The notes below the pieces were generated by a model. That model searched no databases. It saw nothing but the letters and a program-made list of their open reading frames with translations, and was not told the DNA's origin. From positions 2,338,395 to 2,402,394 of the forward strand of contig CP070702.1 of NCBI GenBank assembly GCA_020349905.1: a stretch of DNA of 64,000 nucleotides. The letters are read 5' to 3'. Position numbers and translations under genes: made by a program. Position 1 is the first letter of the stretch. Each line of letters starts with the position of its first letter. This DNA is from Candidatus Eiseniibacteriota bacterium. GTDB taxonomy: Bacteria > Eisenbacteria > RBG-16-71-46 > JAFGJU01. Positions 28,401-34,539 of the stretch are shown here, one piece after another.

Positions 28401-28521
28401 CGCCTTCGGGATGATGAACTATCCCGGCAGCAAGCACAGCCTCTGGGGGAAGGAAGTCGCCACGCACGTGGGGAAGACCAAGGCTCGCTTCTTCGACGAG
28501 AACCTGCGTGCCGATCGGTGA
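25459..28521 (+). CDS. secreted fusion: DUF6599-like domain plus dipeptidyl peptidase IV (S9B)
   Basis: 1020 residues, TTG start behind GAGGGG. A signal peptide is followed by a DUF6599-like domain at about residues 45-290 (KYINGAADIYLGYGFQELAV and the EVYRHVDSRNGFGIYASER region). The DPP-IV propeller begins at about residue 298 (LTIERLHSDP). It contains the double-Glu segment AQEEMGRHTGYWW that anchors the substrate amino terminus. The alpha/beta domain has Ser886 in GHSYGGY, the Asp in MADDNV, and the His in SKHSLWG. DPP-IV enzymes release X-Pro or X-Ala dipeptides from peptide N termini. The N-terminal domain is not part of the known enzyme family. Confidence 0.9.
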   Translation: MKIRILFSVALAFSLGASFFCVNGRCAYSPAGMVGGFPQVSGIPKAGGYSTYEPENLYKYINGAADIYLGYGFQELAVQIYENEAGQSLTIEVYRHVDSRNGFGIYASERPVEGDFLDIGVQGYYEEGILNFVRGSYYVKLNAFDLGEAEKAVLTDVANSLVGRLEGELHLPRIVGLFPEKGRVPDSERFIPGDFMGYSFLQNAFTCDYEVSGAKFKLFVIEESDSARCDEVLRNYATAVKSPQTRVAQGLLTFEDPHHGTVGLLWRGKFIWGVLGLDRADLRTEYLDRIRAASEQKLTIERLHSDPNLNGPRLREVKFSPDGSRVTFLKSRPEEQKRYDLWEYSLADSALRLLVDSRSLLPGDERLSDEERARRERKRLFAAGIAEYSWSDDGRMLLFPLGGEVYTYDLSSPPERATKRLTSTPEFETDAQFSPRGRYVSFIREQDLFVIDLGTGKERQLTLDGEGPIRNGMAEFIAQEEMGRHTGYWWSEDEKYVAFTRTDETKVQLSRRMEIYADTFEVFDQRYPRTGTPNVLIKLGVVELASGKIRWIGLGEEQDIYLARVDWLPDNRRLAIQRQSRGQKSLDLLFADALSGKARVVLSESSQTWIHLHDDLKFLKTRPQFIWASERDGHKHLYLYALDGALLRALTAGNWDVGELRGVDEEAGLIYFDGSLTSPLENHLYITSMTSEQVTPPERLTLAEGWHTPDVEEHCRFFVDHFSSPDTPPQVSLNRMDGSRIVYLEENALDENHPYYPYLADHRPAEFGSIRAGNGLVLYFRLTKPASFDPTRKYPVLVNVYGGPGGQVVRKSWRGQGDLWSQYMVQQGYVVFALDGRGSANRGRAFGDVLYRSFGSVEVEDQVRGVEFLKSLPYVDGERIGIYGHSYGGYVVLMAMMKAPGVFAAGVSSAPVTDWLLYDTHYTERYLGHPEHDPEAYRKSSVFSHLDGLEGELLVIHGMADDNVLFTNSCKLYKALQDRGVAFGMMNYPGSKHSLWGKEVATHVGKTKARFFDENLRADR

Positions 28522-28644
28522 TAACTTTCACAGTGGGTGAGGACGTCCTCTGGTCGCGGCAGTCACGGCTTCCACGGTCGCGCCTTGCTGTTCGGGAGTC
28601 CGATTTCTTGCGTTTTCCACCCCCTCCACATGTCGGCTTTCTTG

Positions 28645-28673
28645 TTGACATTTCGTGACTTTAGTGGTATCAT
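28645..28673 (+). promoter_or_regulatory. strong sigma70-type promoter for the starch-binding protein gene
   Basis: TTGACA at 28645-28650, a 17-base spacer, and TATCAT at 28668-28673: a perfect -35, a 5/6 -10 and ideal spacing. The flanking bases closely resemble the promoter at 37512-37540 (23 identical of 33 aligned from CTTGTTG), which serves the GH57 gene. The two units may thus share control. Confidence 0.65.
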
Positions 28674-28767
28674 ACAGCGGCTTGGAGAGTACCAGGGCCT
28701 TTAAGTTTTAGCGAGATTGGACCGGTCTAATAACCGCTCAGATTACTCTTGCTTTTAGTTGTCCTAC

Positions 28768-28808
28768 AAGGAGGTGAGGGGAAGCCCAACTTGGTAAAAC
28801 GTTCATAG
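28768..28808 (+). promoter_or_regulatory. orphan perfect ribosome site with possible 5-codon leader ORF
   Basis: AAGGAGGTGA at 28768-28777 is fully complementary to the 3' end of 16S rRNA, but the only short frame behind it is TTG 28791 (MVKRS, stop TAG 28806-28808). That TTG is 13 bases from the site. The real gene has its own ribosome site about 70 bases later. It could be a leader peptide or a ribosome-standby site. Confidence 0.35.
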
Positions 28809-28856
28809 AAAGCTACTTAGGCATGTGCAACCCGAGGTTGAAAGGAGTCTTTGGAG

Positions 28857-29705
28857 ATGAAGGCGAAAGTTTTCTTGCTTGTCTCGGTCGCCCTGCTGCT
28901 CTCGGCGTCGGCGGCCTACGCCGTCATCGGCTGGAGCGGAAACGTGTGGCCGTGTAATAACGCGACGTACGCGGAGGATCAGAACATCGACGTCTATATC
29001 GAGGTCTGGAAAGAGGGCGTCACAGATGGCGAGGGACAGGGTGCGGGCATTACTGTGAGACTCTTTTACAAGCAGGCCGGCGCCGCTGACTACGACAGCG
29101 TTGACATGACGTACAACGTGGACAAGGGGAACAACGACGAGTACAAGGGCACCATCCCGAGTGCTGCTCTGGAGGGCGGCGTTCAGGAGGTGTTTGAGTG
29201 CGTGGTCATTGACGACACCGACGGCACCAGGTGCCCGCCGACCAGTCTCTACGGCTGCGGAGGCGACCAGTGCACCAACTCTCCTCCCTTCTATCTCAAT
29301 ATCACCCCTGCCACGAAGATAGAAGTGCTTGTGAAGTTCAGACTGTGTCTTTCGGACACCTTCGAGACGGTGGGTGACGTGTGCGTGACCGGAGGTCCCC
29401 CTGAATTGACGGGATGGGGGAGCGGAGTGGTGATGGTCAGGCCCTGTCCGACAGTGAGCCCCAAGTACTACGAGATGGACGTCCTGTTCCCTGCCGGCAG
29501 CAATCCTTCCGTTCAGTACAAGTACAGGAAGAACGGCTGCGACGAGTGGGAAGACGGGGCAAACCACTCGTGCACCATCGACGATTCCGGCCCGTTCCAG
29601 GTGCTGCCCGTGGACGGATGGGAGTACATTATGCCTGACTGCCCAACGTGCGCGACCGACGTGGAAGACAGTACCTGGGGAAGGATCAAGGTCCTTTACA
29701 GGTAG
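28857..29705 (+). CDS. secreted Cys-containing protein with C-terminal starch-binding-like domain
   Basis: 282 residues, ATG 28857 behind AAAGGAG. The signal peptide ends at SAAYA. The N-terminal 110 residues form a beta-sandwich with Ig-like character (IEVWKEGVTDGEG, VRLFYKQAGAADYD). The C-terminal 95 residues resemble a CBM20/E-set module (VCVTGGPPELTGWG, then VQYKYRKNGCDEWEDG). There are many cysteines, which suggests disulfides outside the cytoplasm. No enzymatic motif is visible, so it is probably a binding or surface protein. It belongs with the following secreted protein and the alpha-glucan enzymes. Confidence 0.7.
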   Translation: MKAKVFLLVSVALLLSASAAYAVIGWSGNVWPCNNATYAEDQNIDVYIEVWKEGVTDGEGQGAGITVRLFYKQAGAADYDSVDMTYNVDKGNNDEYKGTIPSAALEGGVQEVFECVVIDDTDGTRCPPTSLYGCGGDQCTNSPPFYLNITPATKIEVLVKFRLCLSDTFETVGDVCVTGGPPELTGWGSGVVMVRPCPTVSPKYYEMDVLFPAGSNPSVQYKYRKNGCDEWEDGANHSCTIDDSGPFQVLPVDGWEYIMPDCPTCATDVEDSTWGRIKVLYR

Positions 29706-29789
29706 GTGCTGAAGGCGACATCGATACCGCTACGGTAAAGCTAGCGTGAACTAGATAGGCCGGCCTCTTCAGGGCTGGCGCAAGTGGCT

Positions 29790-29818
29790 GCAGCGAAGGG
29801 CCACGCGCCCTTCGCTGC
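29790..29818 (+). terminator. 12-bp perfect hairpin between two secreted-protein genes
   Basis: GCAGCGAAGGGC (29790-29801), loop cacgc, GCCCTTCGCTGC (29807-29818). It has a 12-bp stem and 5-base loop, but no T run follows (TCCTGTG). It is either a terminator of unusual type, a partial attenuator, or an mRNA-stabilising element for the upstream gene. Confidence 0.55.
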
Positions 29819-29855
29819 TCCTGTGTGGCTTCCACATCCATGGAGGTGATGGCTG

Positions 29856-31892
29856 ATGAAGGGAAGATTGATGGCTCTTCTCTGTCTCAGCTTTGTTCTC
29901 TTCTTCTGCCAGCAGGCCTGGGGGGCTGGATTCGGAACGCCGGTTCTGGACGGAAGTCTCGACGCCTGCTACGGAACGGCGGAAGCAACAGACCAGAGCG
30001 GTGACGGGAACGGGAACGCTGTCATGGATCTTCTTGAGCTCTACGTCTGCAACGACGCCAACTACTGGTACTTCTACTTCACCATCAACGGTGACATAGG
30101 AACTTCGAACTGGGGAAAGTACGTCATTTACATTGACACCACGAACGACGCCAACGGCGCCACGTCGGACGCGTGGGGTCGCAGCGTCGTGGTGACCGAT
30201 CCCCATAAGCCGGAGTTCGGTCTCTATACCTGGGTCGACGCTCTCCCCTACGACCCCAGCGACACGCAGGTGCATGCCTGGACGGGCTCGAGCTGGAGCA
30301 GCGCCGGCACGCTGGACGGGGTCGGAAGGAGCGCCGGTTCTATTTCTGCCCTGGAGTGGAAGATCGCCAAAACCACTCTGGGTAGTCCCACCCAGATCTG
30401 GTGCGAGGTCTGGAGCACCGGGGGTGGAACGTCGGACAACGCTCAGGACACCATAAACGACCCGGCCGAGGACTGGAACGCGACCGATTGGTCGAGCCTG
30501 GCCACGCTTCTGAACTCGACGAACGTGCCGGAAACGGCTGGCGGAGACACGGACCCTCCGACAGTGGTGGGGGCCTCCAGTCATCCCGCTCCGCACAACA
30601 CCATCGAGGTGGAGTTCAACGAGTTCGTGGACCTCACGACATCGCAGGTGGCCGGAAACTACACCGTGAATTCCGGTGCGGTCACGGTCGTCTCTGCTAC
30701 CAGGGGCGACCCGGACTCCTCCAAGGTCACTCTGACGCTAGGTTCTAACCTTCCGTTCGGAGGGAGCAACGACGTTCTGGTCGTGAACGTCCAGGACATC
30801 GCCGGCAATCCCATCGTGAATAACGGCACCACAAACGTGGCGTGCTTCTGCCTCTCCCAGGTGATATTCGAGGTTCACATGAACCTTCACCTGCGCACGC
30901 ATTCGATACCACCCATCGACACCGTCGCGATTGAGGGAAACGTCTATCCGCTCACGTGGGACCCGACGTGCGACATGTACGCCCGGGACAACGGCGTTCC
31001 TCCGGACGTGGCGGCAGGCGACAGCATCTACACCGTTGCTGTCGATTTCTCGCGGCCGTCGGACTGTGCGACTGGAACCGACACCACCTGGGTGGAGTTC
31101 GAGTACACTCACCAGTGCAGCGAGTGGGAAGGCGGGCATCACTACTACGCCGACCCGGGGCTGACTTGCGGCACAGGTGTGGACACTTTCTCAGTGTGGT
31201 GGGCGGACGTCGCGCCGGACGATTACACCACGAAACCCATCGACGTCATCTTCCACGTGGACATGAGCTCTCTGAGCCCCGGCGCGCTTGATACTGTCGG
31301 GCTCAACGGAAGCCAGTATCCGCTGAACTGGAACGTTCCACCTACAACGTTCCTGGCTGACGACGGCGTGTTTCCGGATTCCTTCCCGGCCGACGACCAT
31401 TTTGCGGTCAGGGTCCGGTTCCCGGTTAATACCTGGAAGTGGGTTGAGTACAAGTACCTGTTCAACAGCGCGTACGAGTGCTCACTGGCCGGTAACAGGG
31501 ACGTGTTCCTGAACGATGCGGTCTACGACACGGTGGGTGTCAACCCGCTCATCCTGCCGCTCGCCGAGTGGGAGGATTACTGCACGGTCGGGATCATCGA
31601 GACCCCGGAAACCAGGGCTTTCAAGCTGGACCAGAACGCTCCGAACCCGTTCAATCCCGTGACAACTTTCAGGTTCACACTTCCCAAGGCCGCCCACACC
31701 ATGCTCACGGTGTACGATGCCTCCGGTAGAGTGGTGCGAACGCTGGTGGACGAGAGACTCGACCAGGGTCCGCACGAGATGAGCTGGAACGGCACTGGAG
31801 AGTACGGCAGTAGAGTCGCGAGCGGGGTCTACTTCTACGAGCTCAAGTCAGAGGGGATGCGAACGACGAGGAAGCTAGTTATAGTCTACTGA
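29856..31892 (+). CDS. secreted multidomain protein with carbohydrate-binding-like modules and C-terminal sorting domain
   Basis: 678 residues, ATG behind GGAGGTGATG, with a signal peptide ending at AWGA. Order of modules: a DOMON/CBM9-like domain (residues about 24-220; TPVLDGSLD, LYVCNDANYWYFYF). An SbsA-like Ig domain (about 228-325; PAPHNTIEVEFNEFVD). Two CBM20/E-set-like modules (about 330-455 and 460-570), both with GNVYPLTW/GSQYPLNW and V..EY.Y segments. A FlgD/Ig-like sorting domain (PNPFNPVTTF, then RTLVDERLDQG). No catalytic site is apparent. It probably binds starch or glycogen at the cell surface. It lies 150 bases after the other starch-binding-like gene. Confidence 0.8.
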   Translation: MKGRLMALLCLSFVLFFCQQAWGAGFGTPVLDGSLDACYGTAEATDQSGDGNGNAVMDLLELYVCNDANYWYFYFTINGDIGTSNWGKYVIYIDTTNDANGATSDAWGRSVVVTDPHKPEFGLYTWVDALPYDPSDTQVHAWTGSSWSSAGTLDGVGRSAGSISALEWKIAKTTLGSPTQIWCEVWSTGGGTSDNAQDTINDPAEDWNATDWSSLATLLNSTNVPETAGGDTDPPTVVGASSHPAPHNTIEVEFNEFVDLTTSQVAGNYTVNSGAVTVVSATRGDPDSSKVTLTLGSNLPFGGSNDVLVVNVQDIAGNPIVNNGTTNVACFCLSQVIFEVHMNLHLRTHSIPPIDTVAIEGNVYPLTWDPTCDMYARDNGVPPDVAAGDSIYTVAVDFSRPSDCATGTDTTWVEFEYTHQCSEWEGGHHYYADPGLTCGTGVDTFSVWWADVAPDDYTTKPIDVIFHVDMSSLSPGALDTVGLNGSQYPLNWNVPPTTFLADDGVFPDSFPADDHFAVRVRFPVNTWKWVEYKYLFNSAYECSLAGNRDVFLNDAVYDTVGVNPLILPLAEWEDYCTVGIIETPETRAFKLDQNAPNPFNPVTTFRFTLPKAAHTMLTVYDASGRVVRTLVDERLDQGPHEMSWNGTGEYGSRVASGVYFYELKSEGMRTTRKLVIVY

Positions 31893-31957
31893 TTCACAGC
31901 CAACGAGTGATACACAACCAACGAGAGGCGGGCTCGAACAGTTTCCCGAGGCCCCCC

Positions 31958-31985
31958 ACGGGACCGGCCATCCAGCCGGTCCCGT
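31958..31985 (+). terminator. bidirectional terminator between convergent genes
   Basis: ACGGGACCGGC (31958-31968), loop catcca, GCCGGTCCCGT (31975-31985): an 11-bp perfect stem with 6-base loop. It stands between the convergent stops at 31892 and 32014, a position that fits a shared terminator. The flanking bases have only a weak T run (CTCTTT). Confidence 0.7.
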
Positions 31986-32013
31986 CTCTTTGCACTGCCT
32001 TCTTGAGTCTCCG

Positions 32014-34215
32014 CTATTCTTCGGCGAGCAGCACGAGACCGCTCTTGGCTTGCATGACAGGAATCGTAAGTTTCCCGTTCTCGAGAGTGAACGTCTTTCC
32101 GCTGAAGTGGTCTCGGAAGGTCTTTCCGTCAGGCACGCCATTGCCGTGCATGAAAAGCATCTGTGAGACGTCAATCTCCGCAGGCTGCTTGGACCGGTCG
32201 TTGTTGATGGCGACGACGGCAAGCTCCCCCTCGCACTCCCTGGCGAAGGCATAGACGTTACGATTCCTGTCACAGAGCAGTGTGAAGAAATCTCCGTAGC
32301 GCAGGCCGGGGTGATTGTTTCTGAGCGTCACCAATCCCCTGTAGTACTCCAGAAGCTCGGCGTCCTGCCTCTCGGCATCCCACTTGAAGGTCCTCCTGCA
32401 GTCAGGGTCCTTGCCTCCCTTGAGGCCTATCTCGTCGCCGTAGTAAATGCACGGAGCACCCGGGTAGGTCATCTGGAAGAGGACCGCCAGTTTGAGCTTG
32501 GCGGTGTCGCCGCCACAAAGGGTGAGGAACCGCTCGGTGTCGTGACTGCCCAGGAGGTTGAACATGACCTCGTTGACCGAGTCGCAATAGTCGACCCTGG
32601 TGTGTCCGAGGGTTTCGTCGAAGCGCTCGGGGTCCATGGCCTCGGACGCGAAGAAGTCGATGAGGGCACCCCTGAACCTGTAGTTCATCACGGCGTCAAA
32701 TTCGTCGCCGCCCAGCCAGGCGGCCCCGTTGTCCCATATCTCTCCCAGAAGATACTTCTCTTCCCCGATGGCCTTTACCTTCTTACGGAATTCCTTCCAG
32801 AAACCGTGGGGAACCTCGTTCGGCACGTCCAGCCTCCAACCGTCTATGCTCACCTCCCTCGTCCAGAAGTCGGTGACACCGAATATGTACTCTCTCACCC
32901 CGGGATTGTCCGTCCGCAGCTTGGGGAGGTCGGCAAACCCCCACCAGCAGTCGTAGTTGGGCTTGGGCTCCTTCACCACGGGAAAACCGTGGATCGTGTA
33001 CCAATCGACGTAACGCGAGGCCCGGCCGTTCTTCACGATGTCCTGGAAGGCCCAGAACTCGTAGCCAGAGTGGTTGAACACCCCGTCCAGCACGATCCGG
33101 ATGCCTCGCCTGTGCGCTTCCTCCAGGAGGCTCTTGAAAGTCTCCAGCGTCCCGAAGTGTGGGTCAATTTTCATGTAGTCCGCTGTGTTGTACTTGTGAT
33201 TGGAGGTGGCTTCGAATATCGGATTGAAGTAGATGCCTCCGATCCCCAGGCTGTCGAGATAGCCCAGACCGTCCAGGACCCCCTGGAGGTCTCCCCCGAA
33301 GAAGTTGAAATACGCCGGCGCTGCGTCCCAGAGCTCCACACCCGGAGGGTCGTTCGTCAGGTCACCGTTTCTGAAGCGCTCGGCGAAGATCTGGTAGAAG
33401 ACACGCCCCTTCACCCAGTCCGGGGTGGGGAAGTACGTGGCCTCGCTGAGGGAGAAGACAAAGGGATTAACGTTCTCGAGGGTCGCCGTGTGTGAGTCGT
33501 CGGAGAGGTAGTACAGCAGTTCGGAGCCGTCCCTGGCCTTGAAGACGTATCTCACGGGTGAGGCGGGCGCCGAAACCTGCGCCCTGAAGTACTCGAAGAC
33601 GCCGTCCTGCGCAAACCACTTCATGGGGATTTCCGTGAACTTTACCTCCTCTGAGCCCGTCGTGGACTCAGTTTCGCCCGGCACCACGACCACGGCGCAC
33701 CCTTCCACGTCGTTCTTCTTGACCCGCAGCCTCAGAGAGACCGTCACACTGTCCCGCCACTGTGCATACGGTATCTCCGGAACGTGATAGAGCGCCTCGG
33801 CCAGTATCTTGCCGTCGCCTCTCCTGGCCGGCTGCTTGAACCTCTCGTAATCACCCACCCTGAGTACGGAGTTGTATCCCCCGAACCCGTCCGGGACCTT
33901 GAGCTCCACCTTGGGGTCGTGGAACCATTCTCGGCCGTCCACAACGAACTTGTAGCGGTATTCGCCTTCCAGCAGTTCGATGGACACGGTCCACGCGCCT
34001 GCCGCCGGATCAAACTCCATCGGCTGGGCACCGGGGTCCCAGTTGTTGAACGTGCCGGCCAGCGTCACCGTCTTGGCCGGAATGGGCGGGGAAAAGGCAA
34101 ACGTCACGCGAAACTTTCGCGCCGCCTCCGAGCAGGGGGCGAAGATGGCGAGCGAGAGAGCTAGCGCTCCCAGAATGAGAATTTCACGTGACCGCGTTTT
34201 CCTGACTGCTCTCAT
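32014..34215 (-). CDS. secreted GH13 neopullulanase/cyclomaltodextrinase-type amylase with CBM48-like domain
   Basis: 733 residues. The start codon at 34215 follows GAGGAGGG (on the minus strand) and opens a signal peptide ending at CSEAA. A CBM48/AMPK-like module (residues about 30-115; VTLAGTFNNWDP) is followed by a CBM34-like beta domain and the TIM barrel. Region I reads LDGVFNH. The nucleophile is Asp463 in GWRLDVPNEV, the acid is Glu492 in LLGEIWD, and Asp559 is in LGSHDTE. The DVPNEV pattern is typical of the GH13_20 cyclomaltodextrinase/neopullulanase group. It would hydrolyse alpha-1,4 and some alpha-1,6 bonds of malto-oligosaccharides, cyclodextrin or pullulan in the periplasm. Confidence 0.93.
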   Translation of the reverse strand: MRAVRKTRSREILILGALALSLAIFAPCSEAARKFRVTFAFSPPIPAKTVTLAGTFNNWDPGAQPMEFDPAAGAWTVSIELLEGEYRYKFVVDGREWFHDPKVELKVPDGFGGYNSVLRVGDYERFKQPARRGDGKILAEALYHVPEIPYAQWRDSVTVSLRLRVKKNDVEGCAVVVVPGETESTTGSEEVKFTEIPMKWFAQDGVFEYFRAQVSAPASPVRYVFKARDGSELLYYLSDDSHTATLENVNPFVFSLSEATYFPTPDWVKGRVFYQIFAERFRNGDLTNDPPGVELWDAAPAYFNFFGGDLQGVLDGLGYLDSLGIGGIYFNPIFEATSNHKYNTADYMKIDPHFGTLETFKSLLEEAHRRGIRIVLDGVFNHSGYEFWAFQDIVKNGRASRYVDWYTIHGFPVVKEPKPNYDCWWGFADLPKLRTDNPGVREYIFGVTDFWTREVSIDGWRLDVPNEVPHGFWKEFRKKVKAIGEEKYLLGEIWDNGAAWLGGDEFDAVMNYRFRGALIDFFASEAMDPERFDETLGHTRVDYCDSVNEVMFNLLGSHDTERFLTLCGGDTAKLKLAVLFQMTYPGAPCIYYGDEIGLKGGKDPDCRRTFKWDAERQDAELLEYYRGLVTLRNNHPGLRYGDFFTLLCDRNRNVYAFARECEGELAVVAINNDRSKQPAEIDVSQMLFMHGNGVPDGKTFRDHFSGKTFTLENGKLTIPVMQAKSGLVLLAEE

Positions 34216-34391
34216 CTTTCCCTCCTCGTGGATTGCAGAACGGGTCAGCATCGCAGAGGCGTCGGTTCCTCGAGCGAGCGCTCTCTCGTCGTGCAGGGCA
34301 CGTCGCTGTATCCTGTGTGTTCGTTGCCCCTGCCTTCGAAACTCAACGTCGACCTCACATGCAGGGACCGCGCCCTCTCGAGACATAGTAT

Positions 34392-34421
34392 AGTGTAATC
34401 GCAACGAGAATGCGGCGTCAA
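34392..34421 (-). promoter_or_regulatory. putative promoter for the GH13 gene
   Basis: On the minus strand, TTGACG (34421-34416), an 18-base spacer and TACACT (34397-34392). It is about 177 bases upstream of the GH13 start and six bases from the -35 box of the divergent UPF0182 promoter. The -10 box is moderate, so the call is tentative. Confidence 0.4.
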
Positions 34422-34427
34422 TTTTGC

Positions 34428-34456
34428 TTGACCCTCCGGGCGTAGTCTGTTGAAAT
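34428..34456 (+). promoter_or_regulatory. putative promoter for the UPF0182 gene
   Basis: TTGACC (34428-34433), a 17-base spacer and TGAAAT (34451-34456), about 84 bases before ATG 34540. Its -35 box is back to back with that of the divergent GH13 promoter. The -10 match is weak (4 of 6). Confidence 0.35.
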
Positions 34457-34539
34457 TGCCTGCGTCAGAGACTGTTCTTCGAACGCTTGCAGTCAACCGC
34501 TTCACACAGGCCCGAGATCCCAGCCCAGAGGAGGCCGAA

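Larger units (their letters stand above)
28522..28856 (+). other. 335-base intergenic leader region before the alpha-glucan locus
   Basis: It holds no gene. Bases 28522-28640 show nothing I can name. A strong promoter lies at 28645-28673, giving a 5' leader of about 180 bases. This leader contains a perfect anti-Shine-Dalgarno complement (28768-28777) without a long following ORF, and the normal ribosome site AAAGGAG at 28841-28847. No riboswitch family could be recognised. Confidence 0.6.

Noticed and set aside
28522-28850. tRNA or small RNA gene in the longest leader regions (also 42370-42706, 44981-45302, 61000-61460)
   Set aside because: No T-loop-like GGTTCGAATCC pattern, acceptor pairing or CCA end was found, and no known RNA family could be recognised by eye.
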